44,772 nt of DNA from Gemmatimonadota bacterium (GTDB lineage: Bacteria > Gemmatimonadota > Gemmatimonadetes > Gemmatimonadales > GWC2-71-9), in contig QKDC01000013.1 in assembly GCA_003246755.1 (NCBI GenBank), positions 1 through 44,772 of the forward strand. The letters run 5' to 3'. Position numbers and translations under genes: made by a program. The notes beneath the pieces were generated by a model. It was not told the origin of the DNA, searched no databases, and was given only the letters and a program-made list of their open reading frames with translations. Below are positions 18,401 through 26,034 of the stretch, piece after piece (the first letter of the stretch is position 1; the number at the start of each line of letters is the position of its first letter).

Positions 18401-19072
18401 ATCGTCCGGCATCAGCCTGTGGGTTCGGGCCTTTTGCACCAGCGCTTCATACCTCGAATGAAACGCAGCAAAGTCCATGGCGTCAGAACCTCGAATTACG
18501 GGCACCACCAACCCACGCGATCCATCCTTTCGCTCGATGTCGACGGCAAGTCCGAGATGTACACCGGTTGGCGAAACACGATAGGGGGTGCCTTCGGTTC
18601 GCTGGAAGGCGTGAGCCATTGACGGATGTTGCGTGACAGCCTCCACGAGCGCGAAGGCGATGAGGTGCGTGAAGGAAACCTTCAGGTCCTGTTGTGTTGC
18701 CGCGATCGCCGCGTTGAGTTGTGCTCGCCGTCGTTCCAGCACGGCGACCGGAATCTGGCGGAACGTGGTTGCCGTCGGGACGCTGAGACTGGCTTCCATA
18801 TTGGCCGCGAGCCGTGCAGCGGGGCCCTTGATTTCGTCTCTGGTTGGTGACGCGGCATCCCCAGAGCCGAGCGGTGCGGAGGAGGTGGTGGAGGATGTTG
18901 GCGATGGTGAGGCCTGCTCGGCAGCGGCAGAGGGAGGGCGTTCTCCGACGATCCCGCGCTGGAAGAGCTCCCGCCAGGCCTCATCGACGGATGCGGGATC
19001 GCGCAGGTACTCCTCATAGAGTGCCTGGGCGAATCCTGCGTTAGCCGTTTCGAATACGTTGGGATCCACCAA
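15428..19072 (-). CDS. kgd: Multifunctional 2-oxoglutarate dehydrogenase (E2-like domain fused to E1)
   Basis: A 1214-residue fusion of the type described in mycobacteria. Residues 1-45 match the E1 N-terminal helix ('ETANAGFAQALYEEYLRDP'), followed by a Ser/Ala-rich linker. Residues about 95-320 form an E2-type acyltransferase domain with the catalytic 'DHRVIQGA' at 290-297. From about 400 onward comes the E1 dehydrogenase, with 'GMAHRGRLNVLAHTLG', 'NPSHLEFVGPVV', the ThDP motif 'GDAAFAAQGVVAETLN...IANNQIGFTT' and 'EAQFGDFVNSAQVIVDQ'. No lipoyl domain is present. It oxidatively decarboxylates 2-oxoglutarate in the TCA cycle, needing E3 and a lipoyl carrier from elsewhere. Start is TTG 19072 or the adjacent GTG 19069, with GGTAGG close upstream. 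Confidence 0.93.
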   Translation of the reverse strand: MVDPNVFETANAGFAQALYEEYLRDPASVDEAWRELFQRGIVGERPPSAAAEQASPSPTSSTTSSAPLGSGDAASPTRDEIKGPAARLAANMEASLSVPTATTFRQIPVAVLERRRAQLNAAIAATQQDLKVSFTHLIAFALVEAVTQHPSMAHAFQRTEGTPYRVSPTGVHLGLAVDIERKDGSRGLVVPVIRGSDAMDFAAFHSRYEALVQKARTHRLMPDDFVGATVTLTNPGGLGTSASVPRLMADQGTIVAVGSIAWPPGFSHLAEERLADLQVTKVMTLSSTYDHRVIQGAESGEFLRTLEDRLQGGHEFYERIARSLQVELGDLPGIAPSRAAPTPLPQSLGDPGLVAAGMSLVDSIRTHGHLAATLDPLGSPPIGDPALDPEPHGLTAETMGGIPAAILNVWVPGTTLAEALPHLQATYSGTLAYEVEHVSNHEERAWLREIIESGGHRRTLPPDDKRRLLRRLTVVEAFERFLQTTYLGQKRFSIEGLDTLTPMLDLAIETAALGGTREVVLGMAHRGRLNVLAHTLGRPYVTIFAEFEGAHSNTDDTVADFPGTGDVKYHLGAEGSYSTRLGTAVTVSLVNNPSHLEFVGPVVDGRARARQTQRRAREPRQDWSVALPIVIHGDAAFAAQGVVAETLNLGALTGYSTGGTVHIIANNQIGFTTDMRDARSTTYSSDLAKGFDVPIIHVNADDAEACLDAMRLAMQYRARFHQDVLIDLVGYRRHGHNEGDEPAYTQPMMAARIASHPTVRQLYASELTAEGVLTGAEVENQYAEAYEHLVHEHQGLRASLAASRPPEPLPRRIATGFHLVTGVSGDVLTALNDQLLSWPESFHPHPKLGRQLERRRVAVRSGQGIDWAHAEALAIASLLTEGVPVRFTGQDTERGTFSQRHLVLHDVENGETWAPISNLPGAQASLELHNSPLSELATLGFEYGYSSAAPETLVMWEAQFGDFVNSAQVIVDQFLAAGLAKWGVTTRLTLLLPHGYEGQGPEHSSARIERFLQLAAEGAIRVANCTTPAQYFHLLRRQALRNRIRPLVIFTPKSLLRHPRATSTLDTLIRGRFEFVIDDSWARGRPETIERLVLCSGKVYYDLIAGAESMTDRRPAVVRLEKLYSFPRQQLEELFQRYPNLREVVWTQEEPQNMGIWDYIDDLLRSILPRNVSLRYAGRPPRASPAEGYPAAHAAAQAQLVAEALGTIAHPEMG

Positions 19073-19124
19073 TGCCTACCGCCCTCGACGTCTTGTGGTA
19101 CGGCCTTTCTGCGAGCGACGTAAG

Positions 19125-20789
19125 CTAACCAGTGGTCTCGTGGAGGGCAGGCGTACCGGCCTCTTCGGTGAACCGTTGGATTTCCCGCTCGATCCGAGGA
19201 GGAGTCCACCGCAGCTCGCGACCCATGAGGGTGGCTACGGCCGACGCTCCCGCAACGCCCCGGTCGGCAGTTTCGGTCGCGACATGGACGCGTCGGACCA
19301 GCACATCCGCAACCCGGCACGCAAACTCCCGACGGACGGCATGCACCACCTCTGCCCCCACTGCCGGATGGGCTGGGTGAAGCGGATCACCCAGTCGTCG
19401 GTCACCACGGATCAGGTTCAGGATTCCGTCGGTCTCTGTTCCGTAGTGCCACAGAAGATGCTCGACGTGCGCGGTCGTCAGCCCGAGTTCGAGTCCAGCC
19501 CGGAGAAACGGGTCCCATATCGCGCTTTCCCCCCCTGGTAAGGGTTCGGTATCGGTTGGCGGGCGTTTCATCTGACTGGGAAGTCCGTGGAGTTGCTTCA
19601 GCGACTGAACGACAGCGTCCACTGCGTCGGCAGCCATGAGTCGGTAGGTGGTCAGCTTCCCTCCCGCCACAGTAATCATCCCTCGTGGCCCTCGGATCAC
19701 GCGATGTTCGCGTGAGACGGCCCCGGTGGGGAGGGACGGATCTCCCGCCAGGAGAGGCCGCAGGCCGGCCCATGAGGCCACGACATCCTCCGGACCGAGG
19801 CGCGCATGCGGGAAGATCGCGTTGGCTGAGCGGAGCAAGTAGTTCACTTCGGAATCGTCGACTCGGACCTCGGCCGGATTGCCGACATGGTCGCTGTCGG
19901 TTGTCCCGATGTACGAATGCTCGCCCCACGGGAGGATGAACATCACTCGGCCGTCGATCGGGCTCGTGAAGGTGATCCCGTGTCGGTGGCCGATGCGCGA
20001 GCGTAGCACGACGACGTGGGATCCTTTGGTAAGTCGGAGTAACGGGGTTGCCGAGGGATCCTCCAGCCGGCGTATCTGATCGGTCCACGGTCCGGTCGCG
20101 TTCACTACCGTGCGAGCCACGATGGAACCCTTTGCCCCCGTCAGCTGATCAATCACACTGGCCCCCGTGATTCTATTCCCCGACCGGGTGAGGTCCATCA
20201 CCTCCAGGTAATTGCTGGCCCGCCCTCCATGCTTCACTCCCGACCGAATCGTCGCTACCACGAGACGGGCATCGTCACATTGCGCATCGGTGTAGAGTCC
20301 CCCGCCTCGCAGGCCCCGGGCGCGGAGGTTGGGTTCCAGCGCCAGAACGCCCGCCTTGCCCAACGTCCGAGGTCGGGCCACATTCCCGCCTGTGGCGAGA
20401 AGGCCGTAAAGGGCCAGACCCGCTGCCAACTTCCATCGCGGAACCCGATCTCCCGCGTGACTGGGGAGGACGAAGGGCAGGCGATGGACGAGATGCGGGG
20501 CGATATTCAGGAGGACGCGACGTTCATCGAGCGCCTCTCGGACGAGCTTCCATTGGAAGTGCTCCAAATACCGGAGCCCACCATGGACGAGTCGGCTCGA
20601 GCGAGAACTCGTCCCGATGCCGAAGTCGCCGCGGTCCACCAGGGCGACGGTCAGGCCACGCATCGCCGCGTCCCGAAGAACACCAGCGCCGGTGATGCCG
20701 CCGCCGATGATGAGTAGGTCGTAGTCCTGTGCCATGAGGTCGGGCAGGGGCGTCCGCACGGAGGCAAGCACATTCTGGGTCAACGACAT
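19125..20789 (-). CDS. glpD: Glycerol-3-phosphate dehydrogenase, FAD-dependent
   Basis: A 554-residue flavoprotein that oxidises sn-glycerol-3-phosphate to dihydroxyacetone phosphate at the inner membrane and feeds electrons to quinone. The FAD motif 'LLIIGGGITGAG' is at about 25-36. It is followed by 'VDRGDFGIGTSSRSSRLVHGGLRYLE', 'RTVVNATGPWTDQIR', 'KGSHVVV', 'LPWGEHSYIGTTDSD' and 'GMITVAGGKLTTYRLMA', all typical of GlpD. A C-terminal helical domain closes it. I use ATG 20787-20789 rather than a longer upstream frame because a purine-rich GGGGGTGGA precedes it and family N-termini begin about 25 residues before the glycine motif. It is transcribed divergently from the methyltransferase. Confidence 0.94.
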   Translation of the reverse strand: MSLTQNVLASVRTPLPDLMAQDYDLLIIGGGITGAGVLRDAAMRGLTVALVDRGDFGIGTSSRSSRLVHGGLRYLEHFQWKLVREALDERRVLLNIAPHLVHRLPFVLPSHAGDRVPRWKLAAGLALYGLLATGGNVARPRTLGKAGVLALEPNLRARGLRGGGLYTDAQCDDARLVVATIRSGVKHGGRASNYLEVMDLTRSGNRITGASVIDQLTGAKGSIVARTVVNATGPWTDQIRRLEDPSATPLLRLTKGSHVVVLRSRIGHRHGITFTSPIDGRVMFILPWGEHSYIGTTDSDHVGNPAEVRVDDSEVNYLLRSANAIFPHARLGPEDVVASWAGLRPLLAGDPSLPTGAVSREHRVIRGPRGMITVAGGKLTTYRLMAADAVDAVVQSLKQLHGLPSQMKRPPTDTEPLPGGESAIWDPFLRAGLELGLTTAHVEHLLWHYGTETDGILNLIRGDRRLGDPLHPAHPAVGAEVVHAVRREFACRVADVLVRRVHVATETADRGVAGASAVATLMGRELRWTPPRIEREIQRFTEEAGTPALHETTG

Positions 20790-20855
20790 TCCACCCCCGA
20801 TGGTGAAGCGACTGCGCCGGGAAGGCCGTCCACCTGGCTCGTCTGGCACGGCCAT

Positions 20856-21341
20856 ATGGTCACCCGCGGGGCGAAGGTGCTCGATTTGGCATGTGGCACC
20901 GGGCGGCACAGTCTCGCCGCCGCCATGCTCGGAGGTGAGGTCACCGCAGTCGATGACGACCCGGGAGTATTGGGGGTTGGTCGCGAGGCTGCCAAGAGTC
21001 TCGGGCTCTCCGTCTCGTGGGTCGAGTGGGATCTCAGCAAGGGCTTACCACCAGTTGGCACCTTCGATGTTCTCCTGATGTTCAATTATCTCGATCGTGC
21101 GCGCATACCCGAACTCATCGAACACCTTCGGCCGGGCGGTCTTCTCATCATGGAGACGTTCCTCGAGGATCAACGCGCCTTCGACTGGGGGCCGACCAGT
21201 CCGGATCACCTTCTCAAACGGGGTGAACTGCCTTCGCTCATCGCACCACTCGAAGTGATCTTTGGACGGGAAGTGCTCGAACCCGTCGGCGGGGTGCAAT
21301 GGAGTGCCCTCGCCAGTGTGGTTGCACGGAAAGTACCTTAA
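20856..21341 (+). CDS. Class I SAM-dependent methyltransferase (TehB/UbiG-like)
   Basis: A 161-residue Rossmann methyltransferase. Motif I is 'VLDLACGTGRH' (about 9-19), motif II acidic residue is in 'VTAVDDDPGVL', motif IV is 'FDVLLMFNYL' and motif VI is 'LRPGGLLIMETFL'. ATG 20856 starts immediately before motif I. The in-frame sequence upstream (PSTWLVWHGH) looks like the conserved lead-in of this family, yet it has no ATG, GTG or TTG back to a stop at 20715. The true start may therefore be an unusual codon, or the protein has lost its N-terminus. The substrate is unknown. It ends three bases before fadI. Confidence 0.8.
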   Translation: MVTRGAKVLDLACGTGRHSLAAAMLGGEVTAVDDDPGVLGVGREAAKSLGLSVSWVEWDLSKGLPPVGTFDVLLMFNYLDRARIPELIEHLRPGGLLIMETFLEDQRAFDWGPTSPDHLLKRGELPSLIAPLEVIFGREVLEPVGGVQWSALASVVARKVP

Positions 21342-21344
21342 CAC

Positions 21345-22640
21345 ATGCGTCCCACCCCGACGAACCGCCGCGCCGTCATCGTCGCGGGGTTGCGCACGCC
21401 GTTTGCCCGCAGTGGGACGGTTTTTCGAGACACGAATGCCACGGAACTCTCGCGCTTCGTCACCCGTGAACTGCTGTACCGCACCAATCTCGATGGTGGG
21501 GAAGTCGACGAAGTCATCTTCGGTCAGGTCGTGCCCTCACCGTTGACCGGCAACGTAGCCCGGGAGGTGAGTCTCCTTCCCCAACTCCCCAGGACCATTC
21601 CAGCGTACTCCCTGAATCGGGCTTGTGCCTCCTCGGGCCAATCGATTGCGAATGCCCACGATCAAATCGTACTCGGCCACGCCGATGTCGTCCTCGCAGG
21701 TGGTGTGGAAACGCTTTCCGACATTCCGATTCTTCACAGCAAGCGCTTCAGCCAGGTACTCGTGGCGGCCAGCAAGGCCAAGAGTCTCGGCCAACGAATG
21801 AGACTGTTTGCGAGTGTCCGTCCCCGAGACCTCGCACCTGTTGCGCCGGCCATTGCCGAGCCGTCCACTGGGGAATCCATGGGACAATCGGCCGAGCGAA
21901 TGGCAAAAGAGAATGGGATTTCGCGGGAGGAGCAGGACCGTTATGCCTTGCAAAGTCACCAGCGAGCCCACGCGGCCACGGCCGATGGCCGTCATACCGC
22001 AGAAATCGCACCCTGGTTTGGCGGACCGGACCTTTCCGTGGTAACGACCTCGGACAACGGCATCCGTCCCGACACCTCCCTCGACGCGCTCGCCGCCCTC
22101 AAGCCGGTCTTCGATCGGCGATACGGTACGGTCACCGCAGGGAACGCCTCTCCGCTTACCGACGGGGCCGCCGTCACACTCCTCATGGCATCGGAAAAGG
22201 CGTTCGGTCTGGGCTACCGGCCCTTGGCAGCGATCCGGAGCTACGCTGTTCGCGCGGTGGACCCGGGGTGGCAACTCCTGAGTGGACCCGCATGGGCCGT
22301 TCCTGCAGCACTTGATCGTGCCGGGATCTCCTGGAAAGAGCTTGGCGCCGTAGAGATTCATGAGGCCTTTGCGGCCCAGGTACTCTCGAATGTGCAGGCG
22401 TGGGAATCGCAGGCGTGGGCCGAACGCGTCGGCCGAGCGGCACCCGTCGGCGAAGTAGATTGGGACCGCACCAACACGATGGGTGGGTCCATTGCCATCG
22501 GGCACCCTTTCGGCGCGACGGGCTCTCGGCTGGTGACGACGCTGGCCAATCGGATGGTCAGGGAAGACGTTCAGTTTGGCCTCCTGTCGATTTGTGCTCA
22601 GGGTGGGATGGGATTCGCGATGGTTCTCGAGCGAGTCTGA
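21345..22640 (+). CDS. fadI: Acetyl-CoA acyltransferase (3-ketoacyl-CoA thiolase, FadI type)
   Basis: A 431-residue thiolase that cleaves 3-ketoacyl-CoA with CoA to release acetyl-CoA, the last beta-oxidation step. The nucleophilic cysteine is Cys94 in 'NRACASSGQS'. 'VEIHEAFAAQVLSN' carries the conserved His. 'GGSIAIGHPFGATGSR' has the catalytic His, and 'CAQGGMGFAMVLE' has the second Cys near the C-terminus. 'GESMGQSAERMAKENGISREEQD' is typical of FadI/trifunctional-beta enzymes. It is followed after four bases by fadJ, so the two should form the anaerobic/trifunctional-type beta-oxidation complex. Confidence 0.94.
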   Translation: MRPTPTNRRAVIVAGLRTPFARSGTVFRDTNATELSRFVTRELLYRTNLDGGEVDEVIFGQVVPSPLTGNVAREVSLLPQLPRTIPAYSLNRACASSGQSIANAHDQIVLGHADVVLAGGVETLSDIPILHSKRFSQVLVAASKAKSLGQRMRLFASVRPRDLAPVAPAIAEPSTGESMGQSAERMAKENGISREEQDRYALQSHQRAHAATADGRHTAEIAPWFGGPDLSVVTTSDNGIRPDTSLDALAALKPVFDRRYGTVTAGNASPLTDGAAVTLLMASEKAFGLGYRPLAAIRSYAVRAVDPGWQLLSGPAWAVPAALDRAGISWKELGAVEIHEAFAAQVLSNVQAWESQAWAERVGRAAPVGEVDWDRTNTMGGSIAIGHPFGATGSRLVTTLANRMVREDVQFGLLSICAQGGMGFAMVLERV

Positions 22641-22644
22641 CCCG

Positions 22645-24762
22645 ATGAACGCCTTTTCGTTCTCCATCGACGATGGGATCGCTACCGTTCGGTTCGACCT
22701 CCCGGGCGAATCGGTAAACAAGCTCACTCCGGAAGCGATCACGGAATTTGAAGACCTCGTCCTGGGTCGCCTGGCCTCCGATGCGGCGGTGCAGGCCGTG
22801 GTTCTCATGTCGGGCAAGCCGGATGGGTTCATCGCCGGTGCTGATATCGACCAGTTCATGAAGATCGAATCAGCGGAGGACGGGGAACGCATGGCGCAAG
22901 TCGGCCACGACCTCGTGGATCGAGTCGAGCGGTTCCCCAAGCCGATCGTCTCCGCTGTCCACGGTGCATGTCTCGGAGCGGGACTCGAGCTCTCGCTGGC
23001 GTGTTCTTGGATCATTGCCACCGATCATCCAAAGACGATGCTTGGGCTTCCCGAAGTGCAGATAGGGATCATCCCCGCTGCGGGAGGCTGTCAGCGGCTG
23101 CCCCGTCGCATTGGCCTGCGCGCGGCTCTCGACATCATTCTCGCGGGCAAGAGCGAACGTGCCTCGAAGGCGTTCCGGCTCGGTCTGGTGGATGAGCTGG
23201 TACACCCTGCCATCCTCGCCGACGTCGCCAGTCAGGCCGCCAAGCGCCTCGTGCAGCGTGGTGTTCCCGTTCGGCGGGCGGGAGGTGGGTTCCTCCTCGA
23301 CCGGAATCCGCTCGGTCGTCGGATCGTCTACCGACAGGCCCGGGCGCAAGTGATGGAGAAGACCGGCGGGCATTACCCGGCACCACTCGCCGCCATCGAT
23401 GCCATCCGCACGGGGCTCGAACGGGGACTGTCTGCGGGGTTCCGGGTGGAGCGGGAGAAGTTCGGCGAACTCGCCGTCTCCGATGTCGCGCGGCAGTTGA
23501 TTCAGATCTTCTTCGCCACCACCGCGCTCAAGAAGGATGATGGTGTCCCGCCGGGCACCCCGGCTGCCGTGGTCAGGAGGCTCGGCATCGTCGGTTCGGG
23601 ATTCATGGGCTCGGGGATCGCCGGGACCGCGGCGACACAGGCTGCGGTCGAAGTCCGGCTTAAGGACGCCGACCTCCAACGGGTCGGGAAAGGGGTCCGT
23701 GCGGCCCTCAAGATTCTGGATGGGCGACTCAAGCGACGACGGCTGTCGAGGCCGGAGCACACCCGACTCAGCGCCCTGGTATCCGGGACAGGGGATTACT
23801 CCGGGTTTCCCGGTGTCGACCTGGTGATCGAGGCCGTGTATGAGGACCTGGAGGTCAAGCAGAGCGTGATGCAGGAATTGGAGGGGGTCGTTGGTCCCGA
23901 GGTCGTTCTCGCGACCAACACCTCCACCATACCGATCGGCCACATCGCGGAGGGTGCGCGACATCCGGAGCGGATCCTGGGGATGCACTTCTTTTCACCA
24001 GTGGACAGAATGCCGCTTCTCGAGGTGATTCCGGGTGCGGCCACTCGGCCCGAGGCCGTGGCAACTGCCGTTCGATTCGGACGCCGCATGGGGAAGACGG
24101 TCATTGTGGTCGCCGATCGGCCGGGGTTCTGGGTGAACCGGATCCTCACGCCCTACATGAACGAGGCGGCGATCCTGCTCGGCGAAGGAGTGCCGATCGA
24201 GGTCATCGACCGCGCATTGCTCACCTTTGGGTTTCCCGTTGGCCCGGTCACCCTCCTGGACGAGGTCGGCCTCGACGTCGCCATGAAAGGCGCGGGAGTG
24301 ATGCATGCGGCCTTTGGTGACCGACTAGCGCCCTCCGGACTCCTCGATGCCCTGGTTGCCGATGGCAGACTGGGTCGCAAGAGCGGACGCGGATTGTTCC
24401 GTTACAAGGACGGGAAGAAGCAGGGCGTCGACGAAACCGCGTACAAGATTGTTGGAGTGGAGCCACTCGCTGGCGCCGATTCCGAGGCGGTTCGCCAACG
24501 AATGGTCTACGCGATGCTCAACGAATCAGCCCTCGCGATGGAGGAGGGGGTTGTCCGATCCCCCCGCGACGGGGATATCGGAGCGATCTTCGGGATTGGG
24601 TTTCCCCCATTTCGTGGCGGTCCCCTCCGAATGATCGATGCTCTTGGTGCCGCAACGGTCGTTCGGACCCTCGAAGACCTGGTGCGAGACTACGGGGAGC
24701 GGTTCACCCCGGCCGAACCGCTGGTCGACATGGCGCGGCGTGAGGCTTGCTATTACCCCTGA
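22645..24762 (+). CDS. fadJ: Fatty acid oxidation multifunctional alpha subunit (enoyl-CoA hydratase / 3-hydroxyacyl-CoA dehydrogenase)
   Basis: A 705-residue bifunctional enzyme. Residues 1-190 are a crotonase domain with both catalytic glutamates: Glu115 in 'GAGLELSLAC' and Glu137 in 'LPEVQIGIIPAAGG'. A linker to about 305 includes 'AIDAIRTGLERG'. Residues about 312-500 are the NAD-binding 3-hydroxyacyl-CoA dehydrogenase domain ('LGIVGSGFMGSGIAG'), with catalytic His448 in 'GMHFFSPVDRMPLLEVI'. 'RPGFWVNRILTPYMNEA' leads into two C-terminal dehydrogenase domains. The start is ATG 22645, four bases after fadI. It performs hydration and oxidation of enoyl-CoA as partner of the thiolase. Confidence 0.95.
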   Translation: MNAFSFSIDDGIATVRFDLPGESVNKLTPEAITEFEDLVLGRLASDAAVQAVVLMSGKPDGFIAGADIDQFMKIESAEDGERMAQVGHDLVDRVERFPKPIVSAVHGACLGAGLELSLACSWIIATDHPKTMLGLPEVQIGIIPAAGGCQRLPRRIGLRAALDIILAGKSERASKAFRLGLVDELVHPAILADVASQAAKRLVQRGVPVRRAGGGFLLDRNPLGRRIVYRQARAQVMEKTGGHYPAPLAAIDAIRTGLERGLSAGFRVEREKFGELAVSDVARQLIQIFFATTALKKDDGVPPGTPAAVVRRLGIVGSGFMGSGIAGTAATQAAVEVRLKDADLQRVGKGVRAALKILDGRLKRRRLSRPEHTRLSALVSGTGDYSGFPGVDLVIEAVYEDLEVKQSVMQELEGVVGPEVVLATNTSTIPIGHIAEGARHPERILGMHFFSPVDRMPLLEVIPGAATRPEAVATAVRFGRRMGKTVIVVADRPGFWVNRILTPYMNEAAILLGEGVPIEVIDRALLTFGFPVGPVTLLDEVGLDVAMKGAGVMHAAFGDRLAPSGLLDALVADGRLGRKSGRGLFRYKDGKKQGVDETAYKIVGVEPLAGADSEAVRQRMVYAMLNESALAMEEGVVRSPRDGDIGAIFGIGFPPFRGGPLRMIDALGAATVVRTLEDLVRDYGERFTPAEPLVDMARREACYYP

Positions 24763-24787
24763 GTTCCCCCCAGAAGTAGGGTAAGTC

Positions 24788-25720
24788 GTGCTCCGACGCG
24801 GACTCCTATGGCTCTCAGAACGTCAGCGCGTATTCGACTTTGTCAGACGCAATCGTCTGGCACGCGGAGTCGCTCGGCGTTTTGTGGCTGGGGAGACAGT
24901 GGAAGAGGGAGTCGGCGTTGCGTGTGAGGTCGTCGCCACGGGAATCGCAGTCACGCTCGATCTACTCGGGGAAAGTGTCGCCGATGCTCCGACGGCGCGA
25001 TCCGCCTGTGAGGGGTACCTCGAGCTGCTCAATCGGATGGCGAATGCCGGGATAGCGGTGAATGTCTCACTCAAGCTGACGCAGATGGGACTCGACATCG
25101 GCGAGGATCTTTGTGACGAGAACATGACTCGGATCCTCGACCGAGCCTCGGAGGTTGATGGGTTCGTTCGACTCGACATGGAGGGCTCGGATTACACCCA
25201 ACGCACGCTCGACTTCTTCGCGCATCGGTTGCATCCCAGGTATGGCAACCGCGTGGGAGTGGTTATTCAATCGGCGCTCCGCCGTTCGGCCGAGGACGTC
25301 GACCGCCTGATTCGACTCGGCGCACGTGTTCGTCTGTGCAAAGGTGCGTATCTGGAGCCGCCCTCGATCGCCTTCCCGGACAAGCGCGACGTCGATCAAA
25401 ATTTCGTCACCCTCATGGAGCGACTCCTGCTCGAGGGAACGTATCCGGCCATCGCAACCCACGATGCCACGATCATCAACCGCGCGAGAGCTCTGGCGGG
25501 GCAACACGGTCTCGCGGAGGACCGATTCGAATTCCAAATGCTTTACGGAGTTCGCCGTGATCTCCAGACAAGCCTGAGGAGCGAAGGGTACCGCATGCGC
25601 GTCTACATCCCCTTCGGCACCCAATGGTACCCTTACTTGATGCGCCGACTCGCCGAGCGGCCGGGGAACCTCGTCTTCATGGCCGGGAACATCATTCGGG
25701 AGGGCCTATCTCGCTCCTAG
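24788..25720 (+). CDS. Proline dehydrogenase
   Basis: A 310-residue FAD-dependent proline dehydrogenase (monofunctional PutA-type barrel) that oxidises L-proline to pyrroline-5-carboxylate. Landmarks are 'VNVSLKLTQMGLD' (about 94), 'RLDMEGSDYTQRTLDFF', 'VVIQSALRRSAEDVDRL', the FAD/substrate lysine in 'RLCKGAYLEP', 'AIATHDATIIN', 'FEFQMLYGVR' and the C-terminal 'YIPFGTQWYPYLMRRLAERPGN' arginine pair. The start is GTG 24788 with a weak GTAGGG ahead. No P5C dehydrogenase is adjacent. It is co-directional with fadIJ and may share the transcript. Confidence 0.95.
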   Translation: MLRRGLLWLSERQRVFDFVRRNRLARGVARRFVAGETVEEGVGVACEVVATGIAVTLDLLGESVADAPTARSACEGYLELLNRMANAGIAVNVSLKLTQMGLDIGEDLCDENMTRILDRASEVDGFVRLDMEGSDYTQRTLDFFAHRLHPRYGNRVGVVIQSALRRSAEDVDRLIRLGARVRLCKGAYLEPPSIAFPDKRDVDQNFVTLMERLLLEGTYPAIATHDATIINRARALAGQHGLAEDRFEFQMLYGVRRDLQTSLRSEGYRMRVYIPFGTQWYPYLMRRLAERPGNLVFMAGNIIREGLSRS

Positions 25721-25746
25721 ATCCGGAGGTTACGCTGGGGGGGTAC

Positions 25747-26034
25747 ATGGCCAAGCACGAGCGTGCAGCGGCGTTCACGGGTTCGGACGGAGCCGCATAC
25801 TCGGTCGGCATCTGGGCCGATGACGTTCCCGACGAACGCGGACGGTTCGGGGCGGCCATCCTGTTCGTGCGTTGGAGTCCATCGGGCGACCAGCCGGTGG
25901 GACACGTGGAAACCGACTACCTGGCTTGGGGCAAGACATCCGCTGAGGCAGAGGCCCGGATCCGTGCGCTCTCCCTCTACGACGTCAAAGCGGCGCTCGA
26001 CGAGGCGATCGCTCAATCGACATCCGACACGTGA
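25747..26034 (+). CDS. Small protein of unknown function coupled to rsgA
   Basis: A 95-residue protein, acidic at the C-terminus, with no signal peptide or membrane segment. It contains 'SVGIWADDVPDERGRFGAAILFVRW', 'VETDYLAWG' and a helical end 'LYDVKAALDEAIAQS'. I do not recognise a family. The ATG at 25747 follows a run of G. A clear GGAGGT (25725-25730) is 16 bases upstream, somewhat far, and a longer open frame reaches back into the proline dehydrogenase gene. Its stop overlaps the GTG of rsgA (GTGA, 26031-26034), which implies translational coupling and argues that it is real. Confidence 0.75.
   Translation: MAKHERAAAFTGSDGAAYSVGIWADDVPDERGRFGAAILFVRWSPSGDQPVGHVETDYLAWGKTSAEAEARIRALSLYDVKAALDEAIAQSTSDT

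Noticed and set aside
21537-23021. 494-codon minus-strand open frame
   Set aside because: Antisense to fadI and fadJ, both with intact catalytic motifs.
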